NCBI RefSeq assembly: GCF_000719775.1
Contig: NZ_JOHR01000007.1
Span: 434,001 to 498,000 of the forward strand
Source of the DNA: Streptomyces sp. NRRL F-5135
GTDB taxonomy: Bacteria > Actinomycetota > Actinomycetes > Streptomycetales > Streptomycetaceae
Reading direction: 5' to 3'
Length of the DNA: 64,000 bases
In this document: positions 9,525 through 17,902 of the stretch, piece after piece
Position numbering within the stretch: the first letter of the stretch is position 1
Layout: every line of letters begins with the position of its first letter
Notes under the pieces: generated by a model
The model's database searches: none
Told to the model about the DNA's origin: nothing
What the model saw: only the letters and a program-made list of their open reading frames with translations
Translations under genes and position numbers: made by a program

Positions 9525-9582
9525 ACATGACATGACCGTGGCCCCCGTTCCACTCCGGACGGGGGCCACGGTCATGTCATGT
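9525..9582. terminator. Perfect 24-bp stem, bidirectional terminator
   Basis: Arms 9525-9548 and 9559-9582 are perfectly complementary over 24 bp with a 10-base loop. The element lies between convergent genes (8682-9476 plus strand; 9644-10477 minus strand) and can serve both. Confidence 0.9.
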
Positions 9583-9590
9583 CATGTCAT
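9571..9590. repeat. Pentanucleotide tandem repeat (GTCAT)x4
   Basis: Four exact GTCAT units, the first ones forming part of the right arm of the terminator stem. Slippage here would alter the stem length. Confidence 0.8.
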
Positions 9591-9643
9591 GCGCGTACGA
9601 CGTCCGTCCGGCGGTGCGGACACCGCCGGAGGGCTCCGTCGTC

Positions 9644-10477
9644 TCAGCCGAACGACGCCCTCTCCAGCCACTGGTCCAGCAGTTCGGCGTCGCCGACCAC
9701 CTCGACCAGCTCGCTGTCCACGGGCAGCCGACGGTAGAAGGCGCGCAGCACCTCGGTCAGCGGGCCGCGCAGGGTGACCTCCGCCTCCGGTGCCTCCTCC
9801 GCCCGCGCGGCGACCGCTGTCCCGCGCCAGTTCCCGTGCCCGCGCCGCCAACGGAAGCCGCCGTCACCGAACTCGAACAGCCAGTCTGCGTCCAGCCCCT
9901 CCGGGGCGTCGGTGGCGGTCAGCCGGATCGTGCGCCGCCGGCCGCTCCGCAGGGACGCGAAGCGCGGGTCCTCACCCGCGGCGACGAAGCCGACGAGCTG
10001 GAGCCACTCGTCGATCGCGTCCGCCGCGACCCACGGATCCGCCTCGTAGCGGACGCCCGCGGCCACGGCGGCGTCCGCCCGGTGGATCAGCGTCTCGTGG
10101 GTCATCCGGCGCGCCCAGAAGACGGTGCCGCGTTCCCAGCCCCAGCTCCACACATCCGTGCCGGGACCGGCCTCGCGCAGGGCGGTGACGGCCTTCTCCG
10201 CCCCGTCCGCCAGCCAGGCGTCCAGCGCGGCCGGGCCGTCGGCGTCGGGCTCGGTCCCGGTGACCCGCTCCGTCGGCACCGCTTCCGCGGCCTTGGTCCG
10301 CACGATCAGTTCGACCCAGCGATGGGCACCGCCGACATGGCGGGCGAGTTCCTCGAGCGTCCAGTCGGGGCAGGTCGGCACGGTGGCCGAGAGATCGGCA
10401 CCGGTCAGCGCGGCCCTCAACGCGGCGGTCTCGTCGAGGATTTGCGCGCAGTAGCGGTCATAGTCCAGAAGCGTCAT
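9644..10477 (-). CDS. Maleylpyruvate isomerase-family mycothiol-dependent enzyme
   Basis: A 277-residue DinB/MDMPI-fold protein. The N-terminal mycothiol-dependent maleylpyruvate isomerase domain shows the conserved CPDWTLEELARHVGGAHRW block and THETLIHRADA, whose His/Glu residues form the metal triad of the DinB fold. A C-terminal SCP2-like MDMPI_C domain follows (about residues 165-265). Mycothiol is the actinobacterial low-molecular-weight thiol, so the protein probably catalyses a mycothiol transfer or isomerisation in detoxification. Its substrate is unknown. Monocistronic. Confidence 0.9.
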   Translation of the reverse strand: MTLLDYDRYCAQILDETAALRAALTGADLSATVPTCPDWTLEELARHVGGAHRWVELIVRTKAAEAVPTERVTGTEPDADGPAALDAWLADGAEKAVTALREAGPGTDVWSWGWERGTVFWARRMTHETLIHRADAAVAAGVRYEADPWVAADAIDEWLQLVGFVAAGEDPRFASLRSGRRRTIRLTATDAPEGLDADWLFEFGDGGFRWRRGHGNWRGTAVAARAEEAPEAEVTLRGPLTEVLRAFYRRLPVDSELVEVVGDAELLDQWLERASFG

Positions 10478-10571
10478 GGCCGTCAGCCTAATTTCGGCGG
10501 CGGGCCGGGTCAGCCGAGTTTCGCCGCGCTCCGCCGCGTTTCACGCATGCACAAGCGGCAACACGAACGGC

Positions 10572-10865
10572 ATGTCCTCACGTCATCGCAGTGGAAGCGG
10601 TTCCGTGGCGACGGCCGTTGTCGTCGTCGCGGACGTCATGGCCCTCATCCTGGGCCTGTGGATTCTGATGTACCTGCTGGACGCCAACCGCGGCAACGAA
10701 CTGGTGGAGTTCGTCCAGGGTGCCGCGCGCCGGCTCGCCGGCTGGTCCTACGACCTCTTCACCTTCGACGCGGCCTGGGCCCGGGTGGTCTGTGGCTACG
10801 GTCTCGCGGCGATCGTGTACCTGGCCATCGGCCACGGCCTCGCCAACAGGCTGCGCCGGCTCTGA
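10572..10865 (+). CDS. Conserved small membrane protein
   Basis: A 97-residue protein with two hydrophobic segments (about residues 11-32 and 70-90) separated by a soluble loop containing GNELVEFVQGAARRLAGWSY. ATG at 10572 is preferred over earlier in-frame starts because the sequence from MSSRHRSGSG onward resembles a conserved Streptomyces protein that I remember without a name. It is divergent from the mycothiol-dependent gene and convergent with the toroid/methyltransferase operon. Function unknown. Confidence 0.7.
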   Translation: MSSRHRSGSGSVATAVVVVADVMALILGLWILMYLLDANRGNELVEFVQGAARRLAGWSYDLFTFDAAWARVVCGYGLAAIVYLAIGHGLANRLRRL

Positions 10866-10954
10866 ACCCCGGGCCCGGTCACCGGCCCCGGCCGGGACCA
10901 GGTCCGACCGGCACCAGGTCCCACGTCCTGAGCGGGCCCGCGTCCTGACCGGGA

Positions 10955-12040
10955 CTACCCGCAGCAGTCCGGCTCCAGGCCGCGTGGCAGCCGTTCGCCG
11001 CCGAACACGGCGGTGGTCGCCTCGTCCCCGCCCAGCGCGGCCACCGCCAGCAGCAGCGAACCGGCGGTCCAGGTGGTGAACTCCTCCGGCCAGAAAGCCC
11101 GTTCGCCCTCGAAGACGTACCCCGTCCAGTACCTGCCGCCCTCGGCGCGCAGATGCTGGACGGACTGGAGTATCTCCAGCGCCCGGTCGGACTCGCCGAT
11201 CGCCCACAACGCGAGGGCGAGTTCACAGCTCTCACCGCCGGTCACCCAGGGGTTGGACGCGACGCAGCGCACGCCGAGCCCCGGCACGACGAAGCGGTCC
11301 CAGCCGTCCTCGATGCGCGCCTTGGCCTGTTGCCCGGTCATCGCGCCGCCGAGCACGGGGTAGTACCAGTCCATCGAGTAGCGGTTCTTGTCGAGGAACC
11401 GCTCGGGGTGGCCGGTGATCGCGTGCCCGAGCGCGCCCGCCGCCAGCTCCCAGTCCGGCTGGGGCTCCTCACGCTCCTCGGCGATCGCGAGCGCGCAGCG
11501 CAGCGCGTGGTAGACGGACGAGCAGCCGGTCAGCAGCGCGTCGTGGACCGCCGTGCCGTCCGCCTCGCGCCGCCAGCCGATCTGCCCGCCGGGTTGCTGG
11601 AGTTCGAGGACGAAGGAGACCGCCGCGCGCACGACCGGCCACATCCGGTCGAGGAACGCGTCGTCACCCGTGGCCAGGTAGTGGTGCCGGACACCGACGG
11701 CGGCGTACGCGCAGAAGTTGGACTCGCGGCCGAGGTCCTCGGGCGGGGAGCCGGCCTCGTCCCGGTAGGCGGCGTACCAGGAACCGTCCTCGTTCTGGTG
11801 CCGGGCCAGCCAGTCGTACGCGCGGGCCGCCGCCTCGTGTTCGCCCGACGCGTCCAGCGCCATCGCCGCCTCGACGTGGTCCCAGGGGTCGAGGTGGTGT
11901 CCCCGGAACCACGGGATCGCGCCGTCCGGCCGCTGGACGGCACGGATGCCGGCGACGGTCTCGGCGGCCTGCTCGGCGGTGAGGACGCCGGGCAGGACCA
12001 GGTGTTCGGCGGCGCCTGGCCCTCGGCCGGGCAGGGTCAC
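10955..12040 (-). CDS. Alpha/alpha-toroid protein (prenyltransferase/six-hairpin-glycosidase-like)
   Basis: A 361-residue cytosolic protein; no signal peptide. It starts at GTG within a GTGA overlap with the upstream methyltransferase. Repeated helical-hairpin signatures, such as RPDGAIPWF, HQNEDGSWYA, PGGQIGW, WYYPVLGG and FTTWTAGSLLLA, give the pattern of an (alpha/alpha)6 barrel. Databases often call this family prenyltransferase, but the DGSW-type turns also occur in GH15/six-hairpin glycosidases. As the last gene of a glycosyltransferase-methyltransferase-toroid operon, it may act on the glycosylated product as cyclase, hydrolase or binding protein. The specific reaction is unknown. Confidence 0.75.
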   Translation of the reverse strand: MTLPGRGPGAAEHLVLPGVLTAEQAAETVAGIRAVQRPDGAIPWFRGHHLDPWDHVEAAMALDASGEHEAAARAYDWLARHQNEDGSWYAAYRDEAGSPPEDLGRESNFCAYAAVGVRHHYLATGDDAFLDRMWPVVRAAVSFVLELQQPGGQIGWRREADGTAVHDALLTGCSSVYHALRCALAIAEEREEPQPDWELAAGALGHAITGHPERFLDKNRYSMDWYYPVLGGAMTGQQAKARIEDGWDRFVVPGLGVRCVASNPWVTGGESCELALALWAIGESDRALEILQSVQHLRAEGGRYWTGYVFEGERAFWPEEFTTWTAGSLLLAVAALGGDEATTAVFGGERLPRGLEPDCCG

Positions 12041-12813
12041 CTGGCGTCCGGTGCGGACGCGGCGGGCACGGACGGGGCGGCCGGCGGGACCGGCGAGGGG
12101 AGGTGCGGTTTCGTCGCGTACGCCACGAAGCTCTTGCCGACCACCGGATTCAGCAGCTGTTCCGCGACCCGGGTGGCCAGCGGCTTCTTCATGATGTCCC
12201 AGACGAGCAGCTTGTGGTAGGCGCGGACGGGCAGCGCCTGGTCGTTGTCCACGCCGAAGGCGCACTTCAGCCACCAGTACGGGGCGTGCAGCGCGTGCGC
12301 GTGGTGGGTGCCGTAGGGCTTGAGCCCGGCCTCCCGCATCCTGCCGAGCAGTTCGTCGGCCTTGTAGATGCGGATGTGGCCGCCCTCGACCTCGTGGTAC
12401 GCGTCGGAGAGCGCCCAGCACACCTTCTCGGGCCCGTACCTCGGCACGGTGACCGCAAGCCGCCCGCCGGGCCGGAGCACCCGCACCATCTCGGCGAGCA
12501 GGCCCTTGTCGTCCGGGATGTGCTCCATGACCTCGGAGACGATCACGACGTCGAAGGACTCGTCCGGGAAGGGCAGGTGCAGCGCGTCGCCCTCCATGGC
12601 GGTGGCGGTGGCGCCCGGCGGGGCCTCCCCCGCCTCCCGCATCGCGGCGAACCAGGCCGCGACCTCGCGTATCTCCGCGCCGTTCCGGTCCAGCGCCACG
12701 ACCCGCGCGCCGCGCCGGTAGCACTCGAAGGCGTGCCGGCCCGCGCCGCATCCCAGGTCGAGCACGCGGTCGCCCGCGGCGAGCGGGAAGCGGGTGAAGT
12801 CGACGGTCAGCAC
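12037..12813 (-). CDS. Class I SAM-dependent methyltransferase (Methyltransf_11 type)
   Basis: A 258-residue methyltransferase. GTG at 12813 overlaps the end of the glycosyltransferase by 7 bp and has AGGA five bases upstream; longer in-frame extensions run antisense-like through the glycosyltransferase tail and were rejected. SAM motif I is VLDLGCGAGRHAF, the acidic motif is VVALDRNG, and the post-motif region is FDVVIVSEVMEHIPD. The C-terminal part (about 150-240) carries a HAHALHAPYWW region reminiscent of methyltransferases acting on isoprenoid/quinone or lipid substrates. It is translationally coupled on both sides. Confidence 0.9.
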   Translation of the reverse strand: MLTVDFTRFPLAAGDRVLDLGCGAGRHAFECYRRGARVVALDRNGAEIREVAAWFAAMREAGEAPPGATATAMEGDALHLPFPDESFDVVIVSEVMEHIPDDKGLLAEMVRVLRPGGRLAVTVPRYGPEKVCWALSDAYHEVEGGHIRIYKADELLGRMREAGLKPYGTHHAHALHAPYWWLKCAFGVDNDQALPVRAYHKLLVWDIMKKPLATRVAEQLLNPVVGKSFVAYATKPHLPSPVPPAAPSVPAASAPDAR

Positions 12814-14396
12814 GGGGTCCTGCTTTCGCGGTCGGGGGAACGGCGGGAGCCGGAAGGGCCGGAAGGTTCGGAGGGGCCGGAGGGGCCGGAGGAGTCCGAG
12901 ATCCCCGTCGGGGAGGATCGGGCGGACTGGTCGGGCCGGCCGGATCGGTCGGGGGCGGCGGGCCGGCCGGAGCCGTCGTGGGGGCCCGAGCCGTCGTAGG
13001 GCCCCGGCGGGCGGGGCGACCTCGACCTCGTCGGCGGCGTCAGAGGCGTCCGCCCGGGCGCCCGGCGGCGGGCGATCGCCGCGCGGTACAGCTCCACCGT
13101 GCCCTGCGCGGCCCGCGCCCAGGTGAACCGGTCCAGCACCCGCTCCCGTCCCGCCGCGCCCAGCCGGGCCCGCAGTCCGTCGTCGGCCAGCAGCCGGCCG
13201 AGGGCGGCCGCCAGCGCTCCCGCGTCGCCCGGCGGGACGGCCAGGCAGGTCTCGCCGTCGGCGCCCGCCACCTCCGGGATCGCCCCTCCGGTCGTGGCGA
13301 CCAGTGGGGTGCCGGTGGCCATGGCCTCGGCCGCGGGCAGGGAGAAGCCCTCGTACAGCGACGGCACGCACGCAACCTGCGCGCCCCGTATCAGCTCGAC
13401 GAGTTCGGCGTCGGAGATGCCCTTGACGAACTCGACGGCGCCCTCCAGCCCGTACCGCTCGACGGCCGTGGCCACCGGCCCCTCCTCCGGGCGCCTGCCG
13501 ACGACGACGAGGTGCGCGGCGGGGTGTTCGGTACGGAGCTTGGCGAGCGCCTCGATCAGGTACACCAGGCCCTTGAGCGGTACGTCCGCGCTGGAGGTCG
13601 TCACGATCCGGCCGGGGACCTCGGGCACCGCCGGGTCCGGTGCGAACAGGTCCGTGTCGGCCCCGATATGGACGACGTGGACACGGTCCGGGCGCACGCC
13701 GAGCTGGTCGGTGATCTCCTGCCGGGAGGACCCGGAGACCGTGAGCACCGAGGGGAGCCGGCGCGCGACGCGCTTCTGCATCCGGGTGAAGCCGTACCAG
13801 CGGCGTACGGACGCGCGCCTGCGCCAGTCCTCGGCGGCGGCCAGGTCCAGCCGCCGGTCGACGGTGATGGGGTGGTGGATGGTGGTGACCAAGGGCGCGC
13901 CGAGTTCGCCGAGGAGACCGTAGCCGAGCGTCTGGTTGTCATGGACGACGTCGAAGTCGCCCGCGCGGGCGAGGAGATGGCGGCGGGCGCGGAGCGAGAA
14001 GGTCAGCGGCTCGGGGAAGCCCCCGGTCCACATGGTGGCGACCTCGAGGCCGTCGATCCAGTCTCGGAACTCCTCGCGCCGGGGAGTGCGGAACGGGTCG
14101 GGCTGCCGGTAGAGGTCGAGGCTGGGCAGTTCGGTGAGGCGTACGCCGTCGGTCTCGTCGAGCACGGGGTACGGCTGGGACCCGATCACCTCCACGCGGT
14201 GGCCGAGGCGGGCGAGTTCGCGGGAGAGGTGGCGTACGTAGACGCCCTGACCTCCGCAGAAAGGATTCCCCTTGTAGCTGAGGAGCGCGATGCGCAACGG
14301 CCGCTCGTCGCCGCTGTCATGGCCGCCGGTACCGGTGGCGCCGTCGCCGGTGGGGGACCCCGCCCCGGTGCCCGCCTCTGTGGACTCAGCGGTCAC
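12807..14396 (-). CDS. Glycosyltransferase family 4
   Basis: A 529-residue GT-B glycosyltransferase. GTG at 14396 was chosen for the GAAGGGGG element upstream; another GTG at 14414 lies too close to the -10 element. The N-terminal half has the Gly-rich donor-acceptor loop FCGGQGVYVRHLSREL; the C-terminal half has the nucleotide-sugar-binding EX7E region (PSLYEGFSLPAAEAMATGTP). A disordered tail of Ser/Gly/Pro/Asp repeats fills the last 80 residues up to the methyltransferase start. It is the first gene of a three-gene operon; the sugar acceptor is unknown. Confidence 0.9.
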   Translation of the reverse strand: MTAESTEAGTGAGSPTGDGATGTGGHDSGDERPLRIALLSYKGNPFCGGQGVYVRHLSRELARLGHRVEVIGSQPYPVLDETDGVRLTELPSLDLYRQPDPFRTPRREEFRDWIDGLEVATMWTGGFPEPLTFSLRARRHLLARAGDFDVVHDNQTLGYGLLGELGAPLVTTIHHPITVDRRLDLAAAEDWRRRASVRRWYGFTRMQKRVARRLPSVLTVSGSSRQEITDQLGVRPDRVHVVHIGADTDLFAPDPAVPEVPGRIVTTSSADVPLKGLVYLIEALAKLRTEHPAAHLVVVGRRPEEGPVATAVERYGLEGAVEFVKGISDAELVELIRGAQVACVPSLYEGFSLPAAEAMATGTPLVATTGGAIPEVAGADGETCLAVPPGDAGALAAALGRLLADDGLRARLGAAGRERVLDRFTWARAAQGTVELYRAAIARRRAPGRTPLTPPTRSRSPRPPGPYDGSGPHDGSGRPAAPDRSGRPDQSARSSPTGISDSSGPSGPSEPSGPSGSRRSPDRESRTPC

Positions 14397-14417
14397 TCCC
14401 GGCCCCCTTCTCACTGC

Positions 14418-14438
14418 ACTCTATGTGCGTAGCACGCA
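14418..14438 (-). promoter_or_regulatory. Promoter -10 and palindrome for glycosyltransferase operon
   Basis: On the minus strand TAGAGT (14423-14418) fits a Streptomyces -10 element 20-odd bases before the GTG. Directly behind it lies the inverted repeat TGCGT-AGC-ACGCA (14426-14438), a candidate operator. Confidence 0.4.
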
Positions 14439-14846
14439 TGTTCGGCGGAGCGTAACCGCCGACGACAAGCCGGAACAAGTTCCCCCCGGGCGCGCGGCCA
14501 GGGACGATCGCCCACGACTCTCGAATTTACCGGCAAGTAGCGTGGTCGTACGGGCCGGGTCGGGTGATTCACACCACGGCGTCGTCCGCAGCGGTCCGCA
14601 CGTCCCGCGTACCGGCCTCCCCTCGCACGGGCCCCTCCGCGCGCACCGGGCCCCTCCCCTCACCGAGCCCCTCCCTCACCGAGCCCCGCATTGCTCCATA
14701 CGGCCCGTGCCCGCTCAAGGGCCGGGTGCCAGGTGGCCGATTGACGGGTGGTCGCGCATGCGGCGACACACACCGGTACGCCGATGCGCGATGCCCCGCT
14801 CACGACCGGCCGCCCGCGGCCGGTCCCGTATTCAGAAGGAGGACGC
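14439..14846. other. Intergenic region between divergent genes, about 410 bp
   Basis: No gene is visible. It contains TAGCGT at 14538-14543, which could be a plus-strand -10 element for the protease, but the 300-base leader this implies makes the assignment weak. Confidence 0.35.
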
Positions 14847-16073
14847 ATGCGCCTGAGCGCGCATTGGGCGCCGGCCGCCCTGCTGTCCGTGATCGCCCTG
14901 CTCTGCGGTACGGCCGCGACGGCCGCTCCCGTGCCCACCCCCACCCCCGGTCAGGAGCGCGTGCCGCTGCGACGGTCCGCCGACGCGGTCCCGGGCCAGT
15001 ACATCGTCACCCTCGAGCCCGCGTTCGCGGCCACCACGGTCCTCGAGCAGCTCGGGGTCAGCGCCCTGTTCACCTACGAGAAGGTGCTGTCGGGGTTCGC
15101 CGCCACCCTCACCCCGGCCCAGCTGACGCGGGTGCGTGGGCTGCCCGGCGTACAGGCGGTCGAGGAGAACGGAGTGGTCCGGGTCGACGCCCGCGCCGGC
15201 GACCGCCGGCGCGACCGGGACCCCCGCCGCCCCGGCGCGGGCCGGGTCCCGGCGCTGAGCTGGGGGCTGGACCGGATCGACCAACGGCACCTGCCGCTGG
15301 ACGGGGAGTTCAAGGTGGCCGGGACGGGCAAGGGCGTCACGGCGTACATCGTGGACACCGGGATCGAGTCGGGGAACAGCGAGTTCGGCGGCCGGGCCAC
15401 CAATGTGTTCGACGCCGTGAACGACGGCCGGGCCGGGGAGGACTGCAACGGCCACGGCACGCACGTCGCGGGCACGACCGGCGGCGCGAACCACGGCGTG
15501 GCACGCGATGTGACACTCGCCGGTGTACGGGTGCTCAACTGCGAAGGGACGGGCGACTGGGCGGGGGTGATCGCGGGCTTCGACTACGTCGCCAAGCACG
15601 CGAAGCAGCCCGCCGTCATGAACGCCTCCCTCGGCGGCGCCGCGTCCAGTGCCGTCGACACGGCCGTCAACGCCGTCGCCGCCAGAAACGTCGTGCCGGT
15701 CGTCGCCGCGGGCAACTCGCACGTGGACGCCTGCGGAGTCTCCCCGGCGCGGGCGGCTTCGGCCGTCACGGTGGGTGCGACGAACCGCGACGACAACGAG
15801 GCGACGTTCAGCAACTTCGGCAGGTGCCTGTCGCTGTACGCGCCGGGCGTGGACATCGTCTCCGCCAAGCTGGGCGGCGGCTCGGTCGCCGAAAGCGGCA
15901 CCTCGATGGCGGCCCCGCACGTGACCGGCGTGGCGGCCCTGTACAAGGAGGAGCACCCGACCGCCTCGGCTCCGCTGGTCAGGACGTGGCTGGCCGGCCG
16001 GTCCACGAGGAACGTCATCTCCCCCATCAGCCCGTCCTCGCCGAACCGCCTGCTGTACACCGGCGGCCTGTGA
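14847..16073 (+). CDS. Secreted S8 (subtilisin-like) serine protease
   Basis: A 408-residue exported protease, ATG behind AGAAGGAGG. The signal peptide (about residues 1-28) ends near TAATAAP. An I9-type inhibitory propeptide (about 45-110) follows, with QYIVTL and LTRVRGLPGVQAVEE. The catalytic triad is Asp170 (VDTGIE), His203 (GHGTHVAG) and Ser353 (SGTSMAAPH). A paired-Arg, Pro-rich linker (RRRDRDPRRP) at the pro-mature junction is a likely processing site. The sequence matches the Streptomyces secreted alkaline protease group. Monocistronic, with a strong terminator. Confidence 0.95.
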   Translation: MRLSAHWAPAALLSVIALLCGTAATAAPVPTPTPGQERVPLRRSADAVPGQYIVTLEPAFAATTVLEQLGVSALFTYEKVLSGFAATLTPAQLTRVRGLPGVQAVEENGVVRVDARAGDRRRDRDPRRPGAGRVPALSWGLDRIDQRHLPLDGEFKVAGTGKGVTAYIVDTGIESGNSEFGGRATNVFDAVNDGRAGEDCNGHGTHVAGTTGGANHGVARDVTLAGVRVLNCEGTGDWAGVIAGFDYVAKHAKQPAVMNASLGGAASSAVDTAVNAVAARNVVPVVAAGNSHVDACGVSPARAASAVTVGATNRDDNEATFSNFGRCLSLYAPGVDIVSAKLGGGSVAESGTSMAAPHVTGVAALYKEEHPTASAPLVRTWLAGRSTRNVISPISPSSPNRLLYTGGL

Positions 16074-16094
16074 GGTCCTGGGACAGCGAGAAAG

Positions 16095-16142
16095 CCAGGG
16101 CCCCGGTACCGCCCGTCCCCGCGCCGCGGTGCCGGGGCCTGG
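16095..16142 (+). terminator. Terminator hairpin after protease gene
   Basis: A 17-18-bp GC-rich stem, with one bulge and one wobble, starts 22 bases after the protease stop. There is no T-tract. Confidence 0.8.
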
Positions 16143-16236
16143 CGCGTGAGCGAAGGGGGCGGGGCCGGCACGGCCGGCGGCCCGGCCTCCCGACCGGCAC
16201 CACCATCACCGCCGTCGTCGCCACCACTCCCCTCAC

Positions 16237-16264
16237 TTGACAAAAGCAGTTGCCGTCATGGCAA
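16237..16264 (+). promoter_or_regulatory. Promoter with overlapping inverted repeat (XRE gene)
   Basis: A consensus TTGACA -35 at 16237-16242 is followed by TTGCC-GTCAT-GGCAA (inverted repeat 16250-16264) and an A/T-rich stretch just before the ATG at 16274. The inverted repeat occupies the spacer/-10 region, so it is a natural autoregulatory operator. The transcript would be nearly leaderless. Confidence 0.5.
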
Positions 16265-16273
16265 ATAAATCCC

Positions 16274-16876
16274 ATGGCGGAAGACAACTTCACCCCCGTG
16301 CTGGCGGCCGTGGGTCCCCGGCTGCGAGCGCTGCGGCGCGAGCGCGGCGCCACCCTGGCCCAGCTGAGTGAGCGGACCGGGATCTCGCTCAGTACCCTCT
16401 CTCGGCTGGAGTCCGGGCAGCGCAAACCGACGCTCGAACTCCTGCTGCCGCTGGCCAAGGCCCATGGTGTGCAACTGGACGAACTGGTGGGCGCCCCGGC
16501 CACCGGGGATCCCCGGATCCACCCGCGTCCGTTCACCCGGTACGGCCAGACGTTCGTACCCCTGACCAGGCACCTCGGCGGGCTGCACGCCTACAAACAG
16601 ATCATGCCCGTCGCCATGTCTCCCGACGCGCTGGGCGGCCGGCCCGAACAGCGCACCCATGAGGGCTACGAGTGGCTCTACGTCCTCTCCGGCACACTGC
16701 TCCTCTACCTCGGGGAGCACGACCTGGTCCTGACGGCGGGGGAGGCCGCCGAGTTCGACACGCGCACCCCCCACGCGTTCCTCAACGGGGGTGACAGGCC
16801 GGTGGAATTCCTCACTCTGTTCGGGGCGCAGGGGGAGCGGGTTCATGTCCGGGCGCGCCCCGCGAAAGGCGCGTGA
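16274..16876 (+). CDS. XRE-family regulator with C-terminal cupin
   Basis: A 200-residue transcription factor. The helix-turn-helix at about residues 14-68 includes ATLAQLSERTGISLSTLSRL. A small-molecule-binding cupin_2 domain (about 105-190) contains THEGYEWLYVLSG and the second cupin box TPHAFLNGG. The ATG at 16274 lacks a Shine-Dalgarno sequence, consistent with a leaderless transcript. The downstream SDR, 128 bp away in the same direction, is a probable target or operon partner. Regulators of this type commonly control a neighbouring oxidoreductase in response to its substrate. Confidence 0.9.
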   Translation: MAEDNFTPVLAAVGPRLRALRRERGATLAQLSERTGISLSTLSRLESGQRKPTLELLLPLAKAHGVQLDELVGAPATGDPRIHPRPFTRYGQTFVPLTRHLGGLHAYKQIMPVAMSPDALGGRPEQRTHEGYEWLYVLSGTLLLYLGEHDLVLTAGEAAEFDTRTPHAFLNGGDRPVEFLTLFGAQGERVHVRARPAKGA

Positions 16877-17004
16877 GGCGGAGGAAACCCGGCGCGCGGA
16901 GCGCGCGTACCGCCGAGGTGTGATGCGTGCGCCGTTGGTCCAACCGTCTACCACGTACGGGCAATCCCTGGATGCGCCGGGGCCGCGCCCAACAGACTTC
17001 GGTC

Positions 17005-17802
17005 ATGAGCGAAACGACGACGACCAGAACGGAAGCGGTCCCCCGCGGACTGCTCAACGACAAGATCGCCTTCGTGACCGGTGCCGGCCGGGGCATCGGG
17101 GCCGCGGCGGCGCGGCTGTTCGCCCGGGAGGGGGCGAAGGTGGTGCTCGCGGCCCGTACGGAAGCCGAGCTGAAAGCGGTCACCGAGGGCATCCGGGCCG
17201 ACGGCGGCACCGCCGACTACGTGTTGTGCGACCTCGCCGAGCCCGCCGGTGTCAAGGGCGCGGTCGACGCCGTGGTGGAGTTGCACGGCCGGCTCGACGT
17301 GGCGTTCAACAACGCGGGGATGGGGGTCCCGCCCGCCCCGCTGGCCGAGATCCCGGAAACACACTTCGACCGTGTCCTCACGGTCAACCTCAAGGGCACC
17401 TGGCTGGCCATGTCGGCGGAGATCGCGGCGATCCGCGCGACGGCGGGCACCGGTGCCATCGTCAACAACAGCAGCGTCGGGAGCCTGCGGGGCAATCCGG
17501 CCCTGCCGGCGTACGGCGCGGCCAAGCGCGCGGTGAACAGCCTCACCGAGTCGGCGGCGGTCACGTACGGCCCCGAGGGCATCCGCGTCAACGCGATCGC
17601 GCCCGGCACCACCATGACCGAACTGATCGAGGAGTGGGCCACGCACCAGCCCGGCATCGTCGAGCAGCTCAACGCCCAGACGCCGCTGCGCAGGCCGGCC
17701 CAGCCGCACGAGGTGGCGGAGGCGGCGGCCTGGCTGCTCAGCGACCGCGCGTCGTACGTCACCGGGGTGGTGCTGTCGGTGGACGGCGGCATGCGCGCCT
17801 GA
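17005..17802 (+). CDS. SDR-family oxidoreductase
   Basis: A 265-residue classical short-chain dehydrogenase/reductase. Cofactor motif TGAGRGIG (about residues 31-38), NNAG motif, Ser in NNSSVGS, and the catalytic Tyr170/Lys174 (YGAAK) are all present. The C-terminal part follows the glucose-1-dehydrogenase/3-oxoacyl-ACP-reductase-like subgroup (SYVTGVVLSVDGGM). It lies directly after the XRE-cupin gene and is probably under its control. Substrate unknown. Confidence 0.92.
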   Translation: MSETTTTRTEAVPRGLLNDKIAFVTGAGRGIGAAAARLFAREGAKVVLAARTEAELKAVTEGIRADGGTADYVLCDLAEPAGVKGAVDAVVELHGRLDVAFNNAGMGVPPAPLAEIPETHFDRVLTVNLKGTWLAMSAEIAAIRATAGTGAIVNNSSVGSLRGNPALPAYGAAKRAVNSLTESAAVTYGPEGIRVNAIAPGTTMTELIEEWATHQPGIVEQLNAQTPLRRPAQPHEVAEAAAWLLSDRASYVTGVVLSVDGGMRA

Positions 17803-17839
17803 ACGGCCACGGCCCGGTCCTCGCGCCTGAGTGAACGCG

Positions 17840-17874
17840 TGTGGCGTGCACGCGGAAGGCACGTGCACGCCACA
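17840..17874. terminator. Bidirectional terminator between SDR and nuclease genes
   Basis: A perfect 13-bp stem (arms 17840-17852 and 17862-17874) with a 9-base loop lies between the convergent stops. Confidence 0.85.
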
Positions 17875-17902
17875 GCCCGACGGGATCGTCGTACGACTCG
17901 TT

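Noticed and set aside
9571..9590. CRISPR-like repeat
   Set aside because: Units of five bases without spacers; simple tandem repeat. No repeat-spacer array or cas gene in the window.
12814..13371. Longer methyltransferase starting upstream of 12813
   Set aside because: The extension would lie in another frame of the glycosyltransferase and is Arg/Pro low-complexity; GTG 12813 has a ribosome-binding site and a short overlap.
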